Positions 34,903 to 43,763 of a DNA stretch of 64,000 nucleotides are shown here, piece by piece. Within the stretch, counting starts at the first letter, position 1. Each line of letters opens with the position of its first letter. The position numbers and the translations under genes are program-made. Under the pieces are notes generated by a model. That model saw only the letters and a program-made list of their open reading frames with translations, had not been told where the DNA came from and did no database searches. Source of the DNA: Mycetocola manganoxydans (GTDB lineage Bacteria > Actinomycetota > Actinomycetes > Actinomycetales > Microbacteriaceae). The stretch spans positions 1 to 64,000 of the forward strand of contig NZ_RCUV01000011.1 of the NCBI RefSeq assembly GCF_003667545.1, given 5' to 3'.

Positions 34903-34979
34903 GAGAGCCTCCTTGTGGCGTTGAACTCCACTCTCCCAAGCACTCGCTGAAGCCAGCCTGAAGCCTCCTGAAGGCTTCT

Positions 34980-36437
34980 TCAGGAACCCGAATCGGATGC
35001 CGCCGGCATCCGCATTTCGAATCGCGCGCCACCCAGCTCGCCCGCGATGGCAATGACCGAGCCGCCATGGGCCTGGGCGATTTCACGCACGATCGACAGG
35101 CCGAGGCCGCTGCCGCCGGATTCGCGGGCACGAGCCTCATCGAGGCGGACGAAGCGTTCGAACACGCGCTCCCTGGCGTCGTCCGGAATCCCGTTGCCGT
35201 CGTCTGAGATCGCGAGCAGTACCTGGCCGCCGGATTCGGACAGCTCGAACCGCACGCGCCCGGCCGCGTGGCGAGCGGCATTGTCGGCGACGTTGCGCAG
35301 CGCCTGCCCGAGCAGGCCGACGTCGCCGAGCACCCGCGCCGGCCCGACCGCTGAGGTGTCGATGGCGTGCGGCGTCATGTCTTTCAGCCGGCGTGCTTCG
35401 GCGAGAACGAGGTCGTCGAGGTCCACGGCGGTACGGGTGGGGGCCAGCGAATGCTCGTCAGCCTTGGCGAGCACGAGCATCCCCTGCACGAGCCGCTCCA
35501 GTCGGGCGCCCTCGTCGAGAACGACCTCCGAGAGGTCGCTGACGCCGACCCGGTCCGGATGGGCCTGCGCCACCTCGGCGTATTGCCTCATCGACGCGAG
35601 CGGTGATTTCAGTTCGTGCGAGGCATCCGAGATGAATCGCCGCTGGGCCTTCTGCGACACGTCGAGCCGGTCGAGCATGCGATTCATCGTGGCTGCGAGC
35701 CGGCCGATCTCGTCGCTCGAACCCGGGTCGGCGATTCGCTGGTGCAGGTTCGCGGATGTCACATCGTCGACTTCGCGTCGCATCCGTTCGACGGGGCGGA
35801 GGGCACGCCCCACCACGAACCACGTGGTGAGGGCGACGAAAGCGAGCAGCACCGGGAGCGCGATGGCGAGAAGGCGCGTCACCGTTTCTGTCGTCTCCCC
35901 GATCGACTCGATGCTGCGGCCGGTGAGGATGGTGAGGCCGTCGGCCTCGCTGCCGACAGTGACGAACTGGGCCGACTCCCCCGGCAGTGAGATCGTGCGC
36001 GCGTCACCGTTCGTGGGGAGCACCAGTATGCCGATGCCTGTCGCGTTCTCGCTCGCGGCGACGACGGTGCCGTTCTCGTCGATCACCTGAAAGAAGGCCT
36101 CGTCATCGTCATAATTGGCGAGGAAGTCTTCGGTGCTCTGAGTGACCGGGTCGTCATCGTCGTCATCGGGATCGTTGTCGTCATCGTCATCGTCGTCGTC
36201 CGGGGTGGCGGGCGGCGGAGCATCCGTCGAGATCGACTCGAGACCGGATGCCTCGACGCGGCTGACGAGATCGTTGAGAGACTGCTCCGCGGCTGCCTGA
36301 ACGCCGTCGCGCAGCGATTGCTGCAAAAGGAGAACGAAGCCGGCGGCGCCGAGCAGCAGGGCGACGGCGACCACGGCTGTGGCGGCGAGGACGATGCGCG
36401 AGCGCAGCGACATCCGGCGGCGGGTGGGTTCAGCCAC
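34980..36437 (-). CDS. Sensor histidine kinase with Asp-rich extracytoplasmic loop
   Basis: A 485-residue membrane kinase: first transmembrane helix near 14-40, extracytoplasmic sensor of about 140 residues, second helix near 190-212, HAMP, phosphoacceptor H-box FISDASHELKSPL, and the ATPase boxes NVADNAARHA, DDGNGIP and GGSGLGLSIV. The sensor has eight consecutive Asp, then Asn-Asp-Pro, then six Asp (36150-36200). I take GTG 36437 as start because it overlaps the regulator stop by eight bases; GTG 36464 is an alternative. It probably signals to the preceding regulator and on to the PepSY protein. Confidence 0.93.
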   Translation of the reverse strand: MAEPTRRRMSLRSRIVLAATAVVAVALLLGAAGFVLLLQQSLRDGVQAAAEQSLNDLVSRVEASGLESISTDAPPPATPDDDDDDDDNDPDDDDDDPVTQSTEDFLANYDDDEAFFQVIDENGTVVAASENATGIGILVLPTNGDARTISLPGESAQFVTVGSEADGLTILTGRSIESIGETTETVTRLLAIALPVLLAFVALTTWFVVGRALRPVERMRREVDDVTSANLHQRIADPGSSDEIGRLAATMNRMLDRLDVSQKAQRRFISDASHELKSPLASMRQYAEVAQAHPDRVGVSDLSEVVLDEGARLERLVQGMLVLAKADEHSLAPTRTAVDLDDLVLAEARRLKDMTPHAIDTSAVGPARVLGDVGLLGQALRNVADNAARHAAGRVRFELSESGGQVLLAISDDGNGIPDDARERVFERFVRLDEARARESGGSGLGLSIVREIAQAHGGSVIAIAGELGGARFEMRMPAASDSGS

Positions 36438-37107
36438 CGTTCGCCGCCAGTCGGTATCCGGCACCGCGGAGGGTTTCGATCGCCTCGCGCCCGAATGGAC
36501 GGTCGAGCTTGTTGCGCAGGTGCCGCACGTAGACCTCGACGATGTTGGGGTCGCCGTCGAAATCGAAGTCCCAGACGTTGTCGAGCACTTCGCGTTTCGA
36601 CACGACGTTGCCGAGGTTCCGCATGAGGTACTCGAGTACCGCGAATTCGCGGCTGGTCAGGTCAATCAGGGTGTCGCCGCGCCACACCTTGCGGGCTGCG
36701 GGATCCACCTTGATGTCTCCCGCCTCCATCACGACCGGCCGCTCGGCGGCGCCGCGGCGGAGCAGGGCGCGCACGCGGGCGAGCAAGATCGCGAACGAGA
36801 ACGGTTTGGTGAGGTAGTCATCCGCGCCGGTGTCGAGGGCTTCGACCTGGTCCCACTCGCCGTCCTTTGCGGTGAGCATGAGGATGGGCGTCCAGTTCTT
36901 CTCGGCGCGCAGGGTTTCGCACACCCGGTAGCCGCTCATCCCAGGAAGCATGATGTCGAGGAGGATCACCCCGTACGTGTTCTCGCGGGCAAGCCACAGT
37001 CCGTCGGTCCCTGTCGGCGCGACGTCGACGGCGAAACCCTCAGCCTCGAGTCCGCGGCGCAGGCCGTCGGCGAGGCGGGCTTCGTCTTCGACCACGAGTA
37101 TCCGCAT
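36430..37107 (-). CDS. OmpR/PhoB-family response regulator
   Basis: A 225-residue regulator with an N-terminal receiver (phosphoacceptor Asp51 in LLDIMLPG, active-site Lys in LTKPF) and a C-terminal winged helix (LTSREFAVLEYLMRNLG ... NIVEVYVRHLRNKLD). It should be phosphorylated by the kinase encoded directly downstream. The two frames overlap by eight bases. The likely regulon includes the PepSY gene at the end of the cluster, by position only. The start at ATG 37107 fits the receiver exactly. Confidence 0.95.
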   Translation of the reverse strand: MRILVVEDEARLADGLRRGLEAEGFAVDVAPTGTDGLWLARENTYGVILLDIMLPGMSGYRVCETLRAEKNWTPILMLTAKDGEWDQVEALDTGADDYLTKPFSFAILLARVRALLRRGAAERPVVMEAGDIKVDPAARKVWRGDTLIDLTSREFAVLEYLMRNLGNVVSKREVLDNVWDFDFDGDPNIVEVYVRHLRNKLDRPFGREAIETLRGAGYRLAANGG

Positions 37108-37277
37108 GCCGCCATTCTGCCCGAGCGGGGCTGAAGCAGGGCTGAAGCTGTGGTGACGCGGGCGGCGGCCCGGGTACAGCCCTCAATCCCGGATTTTTGG
37201 GGCACAGCGCCCGGATTCGGGCCGAATTGAGCCGTTCGCGGCATGTTTTCCGGCGTTCGGCACGGGAGTGCCGCCAG

Positions 37278-37342
37278 TTCGGGCGGTAAAACGCAGGGTC
37301 CGTCGACGTATAGAGCCTGGACCCCACGATTCACCGCCCGAA
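37278..37342. repeat. Palindromic element family B, copy 3 (65 bp)
   Basis: Outer arms TTCGGGCGG/CCGCCCGAA and core GGTCCGTCGACGTATAG, then GGACCCC. It lies in the 354-base divergent gap 37108-37461, in which I see no other clear feature apart from the promoters that must be there. Confidence 0.85.
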
Positions 37343-37461
37343 TTTCGCGGGCACCGCACTGCGGCCCGGTTTGCACGCGCAGGGGCCAGCGCTCTCAGCC
37401 CGCCTCCCAGATTTCCTCGGTATCGTTTCAGCTGCAGAACTCCCCACCCGAAAGCGAGCGG

Positions 37462-38385
37462 ATGCCAGACAGCCCGATCTCGGCGACGCCGTACGAAATC
37501 CTCGGCGTCAGCCCGACAGCCGCCCAGGATGACCTGCGTCGCGCGTACCGCAAGCTGATGCGGGAAACCCACCCGGACACCGGAGGCGACGCGGCCCGCT
37601 TCACCGCCGTGCAGCTGGCGTGGGAACGGGTCGGCACCGTCGAGAGCCGTGCCGCGTACGACCGCGGCCGTTCGACCGGAGCGAGTGCACCGGAAGAACC
37701 GCACACCTGGGCGGCATCGGCGTCGAAGCCGCAACCGGATTCCCGGCCCCGGGCTCGTTCGTACGGCCACCCGGGTGGCTGGCGGCGGGAACGGTACCTG
37801 CGCCTGATGCGCGAGTGGACCGGTCGAGGTGTCGACGCCGACCCGTACGACCCTGCCCTCGTGCGCTCAGCCCCGCGCGAACTGCGGCACCTCCTCGCCG
37901 ACGCCCTCGCCGAGGAGGCGACCGCGAAGAACCTCGCCGAGCTCGGCCTCGGCTTCACGATCTGGCACGACGTCGCGACCGGTGCACCCGACGAGAAAAT
38001 CGACCACGTCGTGCTCGGCCCGACGGGACTGTTCGCGCTGCTCTCCGAGGACTACGGTGCCCCGGTCAAAATCAAGCGCGGCGAACTCATCGGTGAAGCG
38101 CTCGGCGGCGAAAAGCCCATGCACAACCTGGCCGCCCGAGCAAAGGTCCTCAGCCGCTCGCTGCGCGTGAAGTTCACCGGCCTCGCGATCGTGCTCCCCG
38201 ACGACGCACTCGAGGCGCCGTACGTCCAGCTCGGCAGCAGCCGCGGCGCAGCGACGCTCGCGATCCGTGAGTCGTTCCTGCCCGGCTTCCTCCGCGCCGG
38301 CCTCCCGGACATGACCCGCGCCGGCGGCAACGAACTCTTCGACCTGCGCACGCGACTGCAGAACGGCATCCGTTTCGTCGAGTGA
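37462..38385 (+). CDS. J-domain protein with NERD-like C-terminal domain
   Basis: A 307-residue protein. Residues 9-65 form a J-domain with YEILGVSPTA, helix II DDLRRAYRKLMRE and the HPD triad (37-39), which stimulates DnaK. A Pro/Arg linker follows. The C-terminal part contains IDHVVLGPTGLFALLSEDYG, resembling the core of the NERD nuclease fold, but the Glu-x-Lys pair of active NERD nucleases is not visible, so catalysis is doubtful. The start ATG 37462 has no strong ribosome site. It is divergent from the response regulator. Confidence 0.82.
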   Translation: MPDSPISATPYEILGVSPTAAQDDLRRAYRKLMRETHPDTGGDAARFTAVQLAWERVGTVESRAAYDRGRSTGASAPEEPHTWAASASKPQPDSRPRARSYGHPGGWRRERYLRLMREWTGRGVDADPYDPALVRSAPRELRHLLADALAEEATAKNLAELGLGFTIWHDVATGAPDEKIDHVVLGPTGLFALLSEDYGAPVKIKRGELIGEALGGEKPMHNLAARAKVLSRSLRVKFTGLAIVLPDDALEAPYVQLGSSRGAATLAIRESFLPGFLRAGLPDMTRAGGNELFDLRTRLQNGIRFVE

Positions 38386-38462
38386 CCGGATGCGACGACG
38401 CCCCGCGGATGCCGCCACTCCCGCTAACGTAAGGACGCACGCGATCGCGAACGGAGGGCAGC

Positions 38463-39446
38463 ATGGCCACCATCTATGACGTCGCCACGCTCGCCGGAGT
38501 GTCGCCGGCGACGGTGTCGCGGGTCTTCAACGGGCGCGCGGTGTCCGAGGACCGCGCGCAGCGCGTGCGCGACGCGGCCGAAGCGCTCTCGTTCGTGCCG
38601 AACCGGACGGCGAGAACGCTGCGGCGGCAGAGTTCGGAAGTGATTGCGCTGATCATCCCGGACATCGAGAACCCGTTCTTCACAGCGCTGGCGCGCGCGG
38701 TCGAGGACCGGGCGCAGGCTGCCGGGTACTCCGTCGTGCTCTGCAACACCGATGACGACCCGGTCAAGGAGGCCACCTACCTCCAGATCGCGATCTCCGA
38801 AAATATGGCGGGCGTCATCCTCGTGCCGGCGTCAGACGAGAGCGACCTCAGCACGATCATCGCCTCTGGCCGCCCGGTCGTCACCGTCGACCGGACCACC
38901 GCTTTCGACGTCGACCACGTGATGATCGAGAACGAGCCGGCCGGGGCATCCGTCACCGCTGCGCTCTTCGACGCCGGCTACCAGCGGATCGCGTGCATCG
39001 CCGGCCCCGAGACGGTCGTCACCGCCATCGACCGCGCCCGTGGCTGGCGCTCGGTCGTCGAACGGCGCGGGAACTACAACCCGGACCTGTTCGTCCGCAG
39101 CGCCAATCACCGGCTCGATGGCGGTCGCGCCGCCATGGCTGAGCTGCTGGCATCACCGGAGAGACCAGATGCCGTCGTCGCCACCAACAACCTCATGGGC
39201 GTCGGCGCACTCCAGGTGCTCAACGAGTACGGGCTCACCCCGCCGGCGTTCGGCGTCGGCGTGATCGGCGACCTCCCGTTCACGACCCTCTCGCCCGGTC
39301 TTGTCACCCTCGTGCACCTCCCCACCCGTGACCTCGGCACCACCGCCGTCGGGATGCTCGTCTCACGCATCTCGGGACACCGTGAACCCGCCCGCACGGT
39401 ACTGCTGCCCGGCGAGTTGGCCGCAGCGGCATCCGTCCGCTCCTGA
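38463..39446 (+). CDS. LacI-family transcriptional regulator
   Basis: A 327-residue regulator with the N-terminal helix-turn-helix IYDVATLAGVSPATVSRVFN and a periplasmic-binding-protein-like sensor domain starting VIALIIPDIENPFFTALARA. It has a good ribosome site (GGAGGG). The gene precedes the fucose-isomerase-like gene, whose promoter contains the LacI-type palindrome GAAATCGATTTC, so it is probably the local sugar-responsive repressor. The inducer is not known. Confidence 0.94.
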   Translation: MATIYDVATLAGVSPATVSRVFNGRAVSEDRAQRVRDAAEALSFVPNRTARTLRRQSSEVIALIIPDIENPFFTALARAVEDRAQAAGYSVVLCNTDDDPVKEATYLQIAISENMAGVILVPASDESDLSTIIASGRPVVTVDRTTAFDVDHVMIENEPAGASVTAALFDAGYQRIACIAGPETVVTAIDRARGWRSVVERRGNYNPDLFVRSANHRLDGGRAAMAELLASPERPDAVVATNNLMGVGALQVLNEYGLTPPAFGVGVIGDLPFTTLSPGLVTLVHLPTRDLGTTAVGMLVSRISGHREPARTVLLPGELAAAASVRS

Positions 39447-39528
39447 CGCCGGCTCGTTCTGGCCGCGCATCGGCGCTGTGAAATCGACGTACCCCGAAAG
39501 GCCGCTCGACCCGACTGCGAACAGCACT

Positions 39529-39551
39529 TTCGGGCGAATCGACCGCCCGAA
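39529..39551. repeat. Possible remnant of a family B element
   Basis: TTCGGGCG and CGCCCGAA, the ends of family B, are separated by only seven bases. This looks like an internal deletion, but a chance inverted repeat cannot be excluded. Confidence 0.35.
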
Positions 39552-39630
39552 CAGCCGATTGTGGCAATTCGAGCGAGCGGATGCCCCGGCGCGGCACGAG
39601 AGAAACGCGTGCCCCACTCCCCGACCCCGC

Positions 39631-39659
39631 TTGATTATGAAATCGATTTCTGCGACGCT
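39631..39659 (+). promoter_or_regulatory. Promoter with LacI-type operator for the fucose-isomerase-like gene
   Basis: TTGATT (39631-39636), a 17-base spacer and GACGCT (39654-39659). The spacer contains GAAATCGATTTC (39639-39650), a perfect palindrome with the central CG typical of LacI/GalR operators, placed where a bound repressor would block RNA polymerase. Confidence 0.65.
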
Positions 39660-39692
39660 GAAAGTGTCTTCCGCCAGACCAAGGAGCCAATG

Positions 39693-41327
39693 ATGTCGAC
39701 CTACACACTTCCCGCGCCCGCAGCCGAACCGGCCCTCGCGCCGAACACCGCATACCTGATCTCGAGCGGAGATCTCCGGGAGTCGGCGAACACCGCCGGC
39801 TGGCCAGTGCAGGAGGCGATGGAGCGCGACATCGAGAAGGCGTTCGCTGGCATCGGCTGGTCGATCCAGCGCGGCAACCCCGTCGACCCCGAACTCGGGC
39901 ACGGCTTCATCCGCAGCCAGCGGATGGGACTCGACGTGTTCCGAAACATCCCGCCGAGCGCTCCGCTCATCGTCGCCGAAGCGGTCTGGCAGTACAGCCA
40001 CCACGTTCTCGCTGGCCTCCGCACGCACCAGGGCCCGATCCTCACCGTCGCGAACTTCGCGCCGGACTGGCCCGGACTGGTCGGCCTGCTCGGTCTGAAC
40101 GCCGGCCTGACCAAGATGGGCACCGAATACTCGACCATCTGGAGCGTCGACTTCACCGACGAATGGTTCCTCGACGGCATCCGCCAGTGGACCGAGACCG
40201 GGACCATCTCGCACGACGACTCGCACGTGCGCGCGCTCGGCGAACTCCCCGACTCGCCCGAGAAGCAGCTCGGCACCGCCCTCGCCCACCAGCTCAAGAC
40301 CGAGAAGGCCATCATCGGCGTCTTCGACGAAGGCTGCATGGGCATGTACAACGCCATCTTCGACGACGAACTGCTCAACACCCTCGGCATCTACAAGGAG
40401 CGCCTCTCGCAGAGCGCGCTCTACGCCGAGATGCTCACCGTGAGTGAAGCGGATGCCGCGGCCGTCGGCGAGTGGCTCACCGACGCCGGCATGACCTTCA
40501 AACTCGGCACGGACGAAGCGACGGAACTCACTGAAGCGCAACTCACCTGGCAGTACAAGATGTACATCGCCGCGCTCCGCATCAGCGATGACTTCGGGCT
40601 CGATGCCGTCGGAATCCAGTACCAGCAGGGGCTCAAGGATCTCGTTCCGGCGAGCGACCTGGCCGAGGGACTGCTCAACTCCACCGATCGCCCTCCGGTC
40701 ACGAGCCGTGACGGCTCGCGCGTGCTGCACGAGGGCAAGGCGTTCCCGCACTTCAACGAGGCCGATGAGGGCGTCGCGGTCGACGCGCTCATCACAGACC
40801 GGGTCTGGCGGGCAATGGGACTCGTGCCGGACAACACGCTGCACGACGTGCGATGGGGCGAAGAATTCGACGGCGAGTTCGTCTGGGTCTACGAGATTTC
40901 CGGCTCCGTTCCGGCATCGCATCTCGGCGGCTACGACAAGGCGGAGGGCTGGCGGCAGAGCCCGGTGTTCTTCCCCGCAGGCGGCAGCACCATCAACGGT
41001 GTGTCCAAGCCGGGCGAGATCGTGTGGTCGCGGGTGTACATCGCCGACGGTGTGCTGAACCTCGACATCGGGCGCGCGAGCGTCGTCGATCTTCCCGCCG
41101 AAGAGACGGAGCGGCGCAAGCAGGCAACGAACCCGGAGTGGCCGATCGCGCACGTGGTGCTGCGCGGGGTCTCCCGCGACCAGTACATGGCTCGTCACAA
41201 GGCGAACCACGCCCAGGTCGTCTACGCTCCGGATGCCGAGACCGCGGACAAAGCGCTGGTCGCGAAGGCCGCGCTGTTCGCCGAGCTGGGTGTGCGTGTG
41301 CACCTCATCGGCGACGTGACCGTCTGA
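39693..41327 (+). CDS. L-fucose/arabinose isomerase-like protein
   Basis: A 544-residue protein resembling the fucose isomerase family, with an N-terminal Rossmann-like part (TAYLISSGDLRESANTAGW; VAEAVWQYSHHVLAGL) and a central region IGVFDEGCMGMYNAIFDDEL likely to hold metal ligands. Family members convert aldoses to ketoses with Mn2+. The actual sugar is unknown and could be a relative of fucose. The second of two adjacent ATGs is chosen because AAGGAG lies six bases upstream. It is preceded by a LacI regulator gene and carries a LacI-type operator; no kinase, aldolase or transporter gene is adjacent. Confidence 0.78.
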   Translation: MSTYTLPAPAAEPALAPNTAYLISSGDLRESANTAGWPVQEAMERDIEKAFAGIGWSIQRGNPVDPELGHGFIRSQRMGLDVFRNIPPSAPLIVAEAVWQYSHHVLAGLRTHQGPILTVANFAPDWPGLVGLLGLNAGLTKMGTEYSTIWSVDFTDEWFLDGIRQWTETGTISHDDSHVRALGELPDSPEKQLGTALAHQLKTEKAIIGVFDEGCMGMYNAIFDDELLNTLGIYKERLSQSALYAEMLTVSEADAAAVGEWLTDAGMTFKLGTDEATELTEAQLTWQYKMYIAALRISDDFGLDAVGIQYQQGLKDLVPASDLAEGLLNSTDRPPVTSRDGSRVLHEGKAFPHFNEADEGVAVDALITDRVWRAMGLVPDNTLHDVRWGEEFDGEFVWVYEISGSVPASHLGGYDKAEGWRQSPVFFPAGGSTINGVSKPGEIVWSRVYIADGVLNLDIGRASVVDLPAEETERRKQATNPEWPIAHVVLRGVSRDQYMARHKANHAQVVYAPDAETADKALVAKAALFAELGVRVHLIGDVTV

Positions 41328-41432
41328 CCGGCGGGGAGCAGCATAGCCCCCGCGCTCCGATCCCGTTCTGGGGATGCGGGGGCCCTGCGCCCGCTCGCTA
41401 CGCTCGTGAGCGCACGCAATCGAGGGAGTCGA

Positions 41433-42251
41433 GTGACCACCACCACCAGCATGAGCCAGCGCCGTCCAGCGCAGGCCGTCATCGAGGAACTCCTCGGCGA
41501 TCCCGCGCATCGGGTGAGCCGGACCCGGCTCGGTCGAGTGTTCGGCCGCTCGCCGCTGACAAATGACGGAATGGCCTGGTATCGCGGTGCCCAGGGCGAG
41601 ATCGCTGTCGGGCGAATGCTTGACATGCTTCCCGAGGAATGGACCGTCTTCCACGCGCTGCCGGTCGGGCGCAAAGAGGCCGACATCGACCACCTCGTCG
41701 TCGGCCCCGGCGGCGTCTACACGATCAACACCAAGCACCACCGCGGCAAAGCGATCTGGGTGGCCAACAGAACCCTCATGGTTGCCGGGCAACGCCAGCC
41801 CCACATTCGAAACGCGGAATATGAGGCAGCCCGGGTGACGAAGCTGCTCTTTCCGCCGCTCGGGCTCGAGGGCAGGGTCAAGCCGGTCGTCGCCGTGCAC
41901 GGTGCCTCGTCCATCGTCGTGAAGGAGTGGCCGGACCTGGTATCGGTGCTCGACGCGCGCAAACTGCAGCGCTGGCTCCTCAAGCGCCCGGTGCAGTTCG
42001 GGCTTCACGACGTCGCGCGGATCGTCGCCCTTGTCGATGATCCCGGCACGTGGCGAGCGACGGCATCCGCCCCGTGTGAGTTCATGCTCGCCAGCTTCGA
42101 CGAACTCGACGGCGAGGTTCGCACGGCGGCGAAGCGCCGGTCGCTCTGGTCGCTGGGTGGCGTGCTCGCTTCGGGGGCGGCACTTGTCGCGGTGGTTCCC
42201 GTCGCCTTCGCCGCCGTGTTCCAGGCGGGCGCTGCACTTCTCCTGCCGTGA
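41433..42251 (+). CDS. NERD-domain protein with C-terminal membrane segment
   Basis: A 272-residue protein. The NERD (nuclease-related) domain is in residues 45-150 with GAQGEIAVGRML, KEADIDHLVVGPGGVYTIN and the following TKHHRGK; the Asp and Lys of the PD-(D/E)XK core are visible, with Thr in place of the usual Glu before Lys. The last 30 residues are strongly hydrophobic and probably anchor it in the membrane. The GTG start at 41433 has GAGGGAG upstream. Cellular role unknown; it is the second NERD-like protein within 4 kb. Confidence 0.83.
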   Translation: MTTTTSMSQRRPAQAVIEELLGDPAHRVSRTRLGRVFGRSPLTNDGMAWYRGAQGEIAVGRMLDMLPEEWTVFHALPVGRKEADIDHLVVGPGGVYTINTKHHRGKAIWVANRTLMVAGQRQPHIRNAEYEAARVTKLLFPPLGLEGRVKPVVAVHGASSIVVKEWPDLVSVLDARKLQRWLLKRPVQFGLHDVARIVALVDDPGTWRATASAPCEFMLASFDELDGEVRTAAKRRSLWSLGGVLASGAALVAVVPVAFAAVFQAGAALLLP

Positions 42252-42257
42252 CGACGA

Positions 42258-42295
42258 GCGAGGGGGCCGTTGCCACTCGGCGCCAGCCCCCTCGC
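42258..42295. terminator. Hairpin after the NERD gene
   Basis: Ten-base arms GCGAGGGGGC/GCCCCCTCGC with an 18-base loop directly after the stop codon. There is no T run, so terminator function is only likely by position. Confidence 0.4.
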
Positions 42296-42457
42296 CCGGC
42301 CGATGTCGCGGCACAGCCACAACATCTTTCCCCCCGGAAGACAACCCGTCATCGGGCCGCCTGAGCGCACGTCGTGCGCGGGCGCAGCGCGCGTCTGAAC
42401 GCACACGCTGCTGACTGAGGCTAGTTCGGGCACTGGGCGGCCGCCAGAGCCCTGTTT

Positions 42458-43228
42458 TCAGATAGTGAACGCCTCTACGCGAGGCGATCCGCGCCCAACT
42501 GGAGCGAGGCGCGCCGCGGCAGCGAGCATCCGTTTCGCGACGTCCACCACGTCGTCCGGCGTGTCTTCCGACGGCGCGGAGATGGCAAGGGATGCGATGA
42601 CGCCGGGGGCGCGGACGGGCACGGCGAGGCAGTTGTTGCCGATGACGTACTCCTCGACGTCGATCGACGTGCAGCCGCTGGAATCGAGTTGCCGAAGCAG
42701 GGTGCGTCGGTCGCTGATCGTGTTTTTCGTGAGGCTCGCCAGGGGATGCCGTGACAGGTAGTCGAGGCGCTGCTCCGGATCGAGGTCGGCGAGAATCCGC
42801 TTGCCGAGCGCCGTGGCATGGGCGCTCTCATGCATACCGACCCAGAACTCCACACGCGGGTGAGCGGCGTATTCGACGATGTCGACGACGTGGACCTCCC
42901 CGTCATCGAAGCGGGAAAGGTACGCGGTCGCGCCGAACTCCTCGCTGACCTCGCGGAGTGCTGACCACACGCGCGCCAGGAAGACTCCGTCGGCGTCCTT
43001 GCTCTGCAGCGACGGGAATCGCTTGCCGAGCACGAGGCCGTCGGGTTCACGGGCGAGGTAGCCCTCATGCACCAAGGTGCGAACGATGTTGTACGTGGTG
43101 CCGAGCGAGAGTCCGGCGGACGAGGCGAGAGCCTTGACCGGAAGCGGCCTGGGCGCGTTGGCCACCATGTCGACGAGCGTGATGGCGCGCTGGATCGAGC
43201 CCAGCAGCGTGCCCCCACGTTCGGTCAT
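42458..43228 (-). CDS. IclR-family transcriptional regulator
   Basis: A 256-residue regulator: N-terminal winged helix (ITLVDMVANAPRPLPVKALA, then GLSLGTTYNIVRTLVHEGYL) and a C-terminal GAF-like ligand-binding domain with HATALGKRILADLDPEQ and GCTSIDVEEYVIGNNCLAVPV, the IclR signature. Such proteins control catabolic genes for aromatic or organic acids. The start ATG 43228 has GGGGGAT upstream. It is divergent from a small NTF2-like gene, which is a candidate target; no longer catabolic operon is adjacent. Confidence 0.92.
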   Translation of the reverse strand: MTERGGTLLGSIQRAITLVDMVANAPRPLPVKALASSAGLSLGTTYNIVRTLVHEGYLAREPDGLVLGKRFPSLQSKDADGVFLARVWSALREVSEEFGATAYLSRFDDGEVHVVDIVEYAAHPRVEFWVGMHESAHATALGKRILADLDPEQRLDYLSRHPLASLTKNTISDRRTLLRQLDSSGCTSIDVEEYVIGNNCLAVPVRAPGVIASLAISAPSEDTPDDVVDVAKRMLAAAARLAPVGRGSPRVEAFTI

Positions 43229-43358
43229 CGATGATCCCCCGGCTTCAGAGTAGTCGCGTGAGCGGCGTTGTCTACGCCATTTACCCCGCCCCCTTCCAAG
43301 GTCTAACGTGTGTGTCACCCAGCGACAGAGCCGTCGCAGTTCTATGAGAGGGGCCGAC

Positions 43359-43682
43359 ATGGCATCCGCACTTCCTGAGCCGGTGGCTCGACTGATCACC
43401 GCCGTCAATTCCGGAGACAGCGAGGCCTTCCTCGACACGTTCTCGCCCGATGGCACCGTCGACGATGGCGGGCGCGTGTTCACCGGCCGGGAGGAAATCC
43501 GCGAGTGGTCGGATGCCGAGCTGATCGGCGCGCAGACGACTCTCGACGTGACTGCGGACATCACCACCGGTGAATTCACGACGATCACGGCCGAGGTCGG
43601 CGGCGAGGGTTTCACGGGCACCAGCCACTTCAGCTTCACCGTGCAGGACGACCTCGTTCAGCAAATGACGATCACGGCCTGA
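43359..43682 (+). CDS. NTF2/SnoaL-like protein
   Basis: A 107-residue alpha+beta barrel protein of the SnoaL/NTF2-like superfamily, with the start PVARLITAVNSGDSEAFLDTFSPD, DDGG and REEIREWSDAELIG typical of the fold. These proteins bind small ligands or act as isomerases or cyclases; no specific role is visible. The ATG 43359 has AGAGGGG upstream; ATGs further up are less likely. Divergent from the IclR gene. Confidence 0.84.
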   Translation: MASALPEPVARLITAVNSGDSEAFLDTFSPDGTVDDGGRVFTGREEIREWSDAELIGAQTTLDVTADITTGEFTTITAEVGGEGFTGTSHFSFTVQDDLVQQMTITA

Positions 43683-43763
43683 CATCCCGGGCTGCGCCGC
43701 TCCCGAAATGTCGCCCCACTAGGCTGGGGGCGCGCTGGCCCTCCGTCGGCATCGAGGAGAGTC

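Noticed and set aside
39363-42404. Minus-strand open frame of 1013 codons
   Set aside because: It is antisense to the LacI end, the isomerase-like and NERD genes, has no recognisable domain and is rich in Arg, His, Gly and Glu as expected for a shadow in high-GC DNA.
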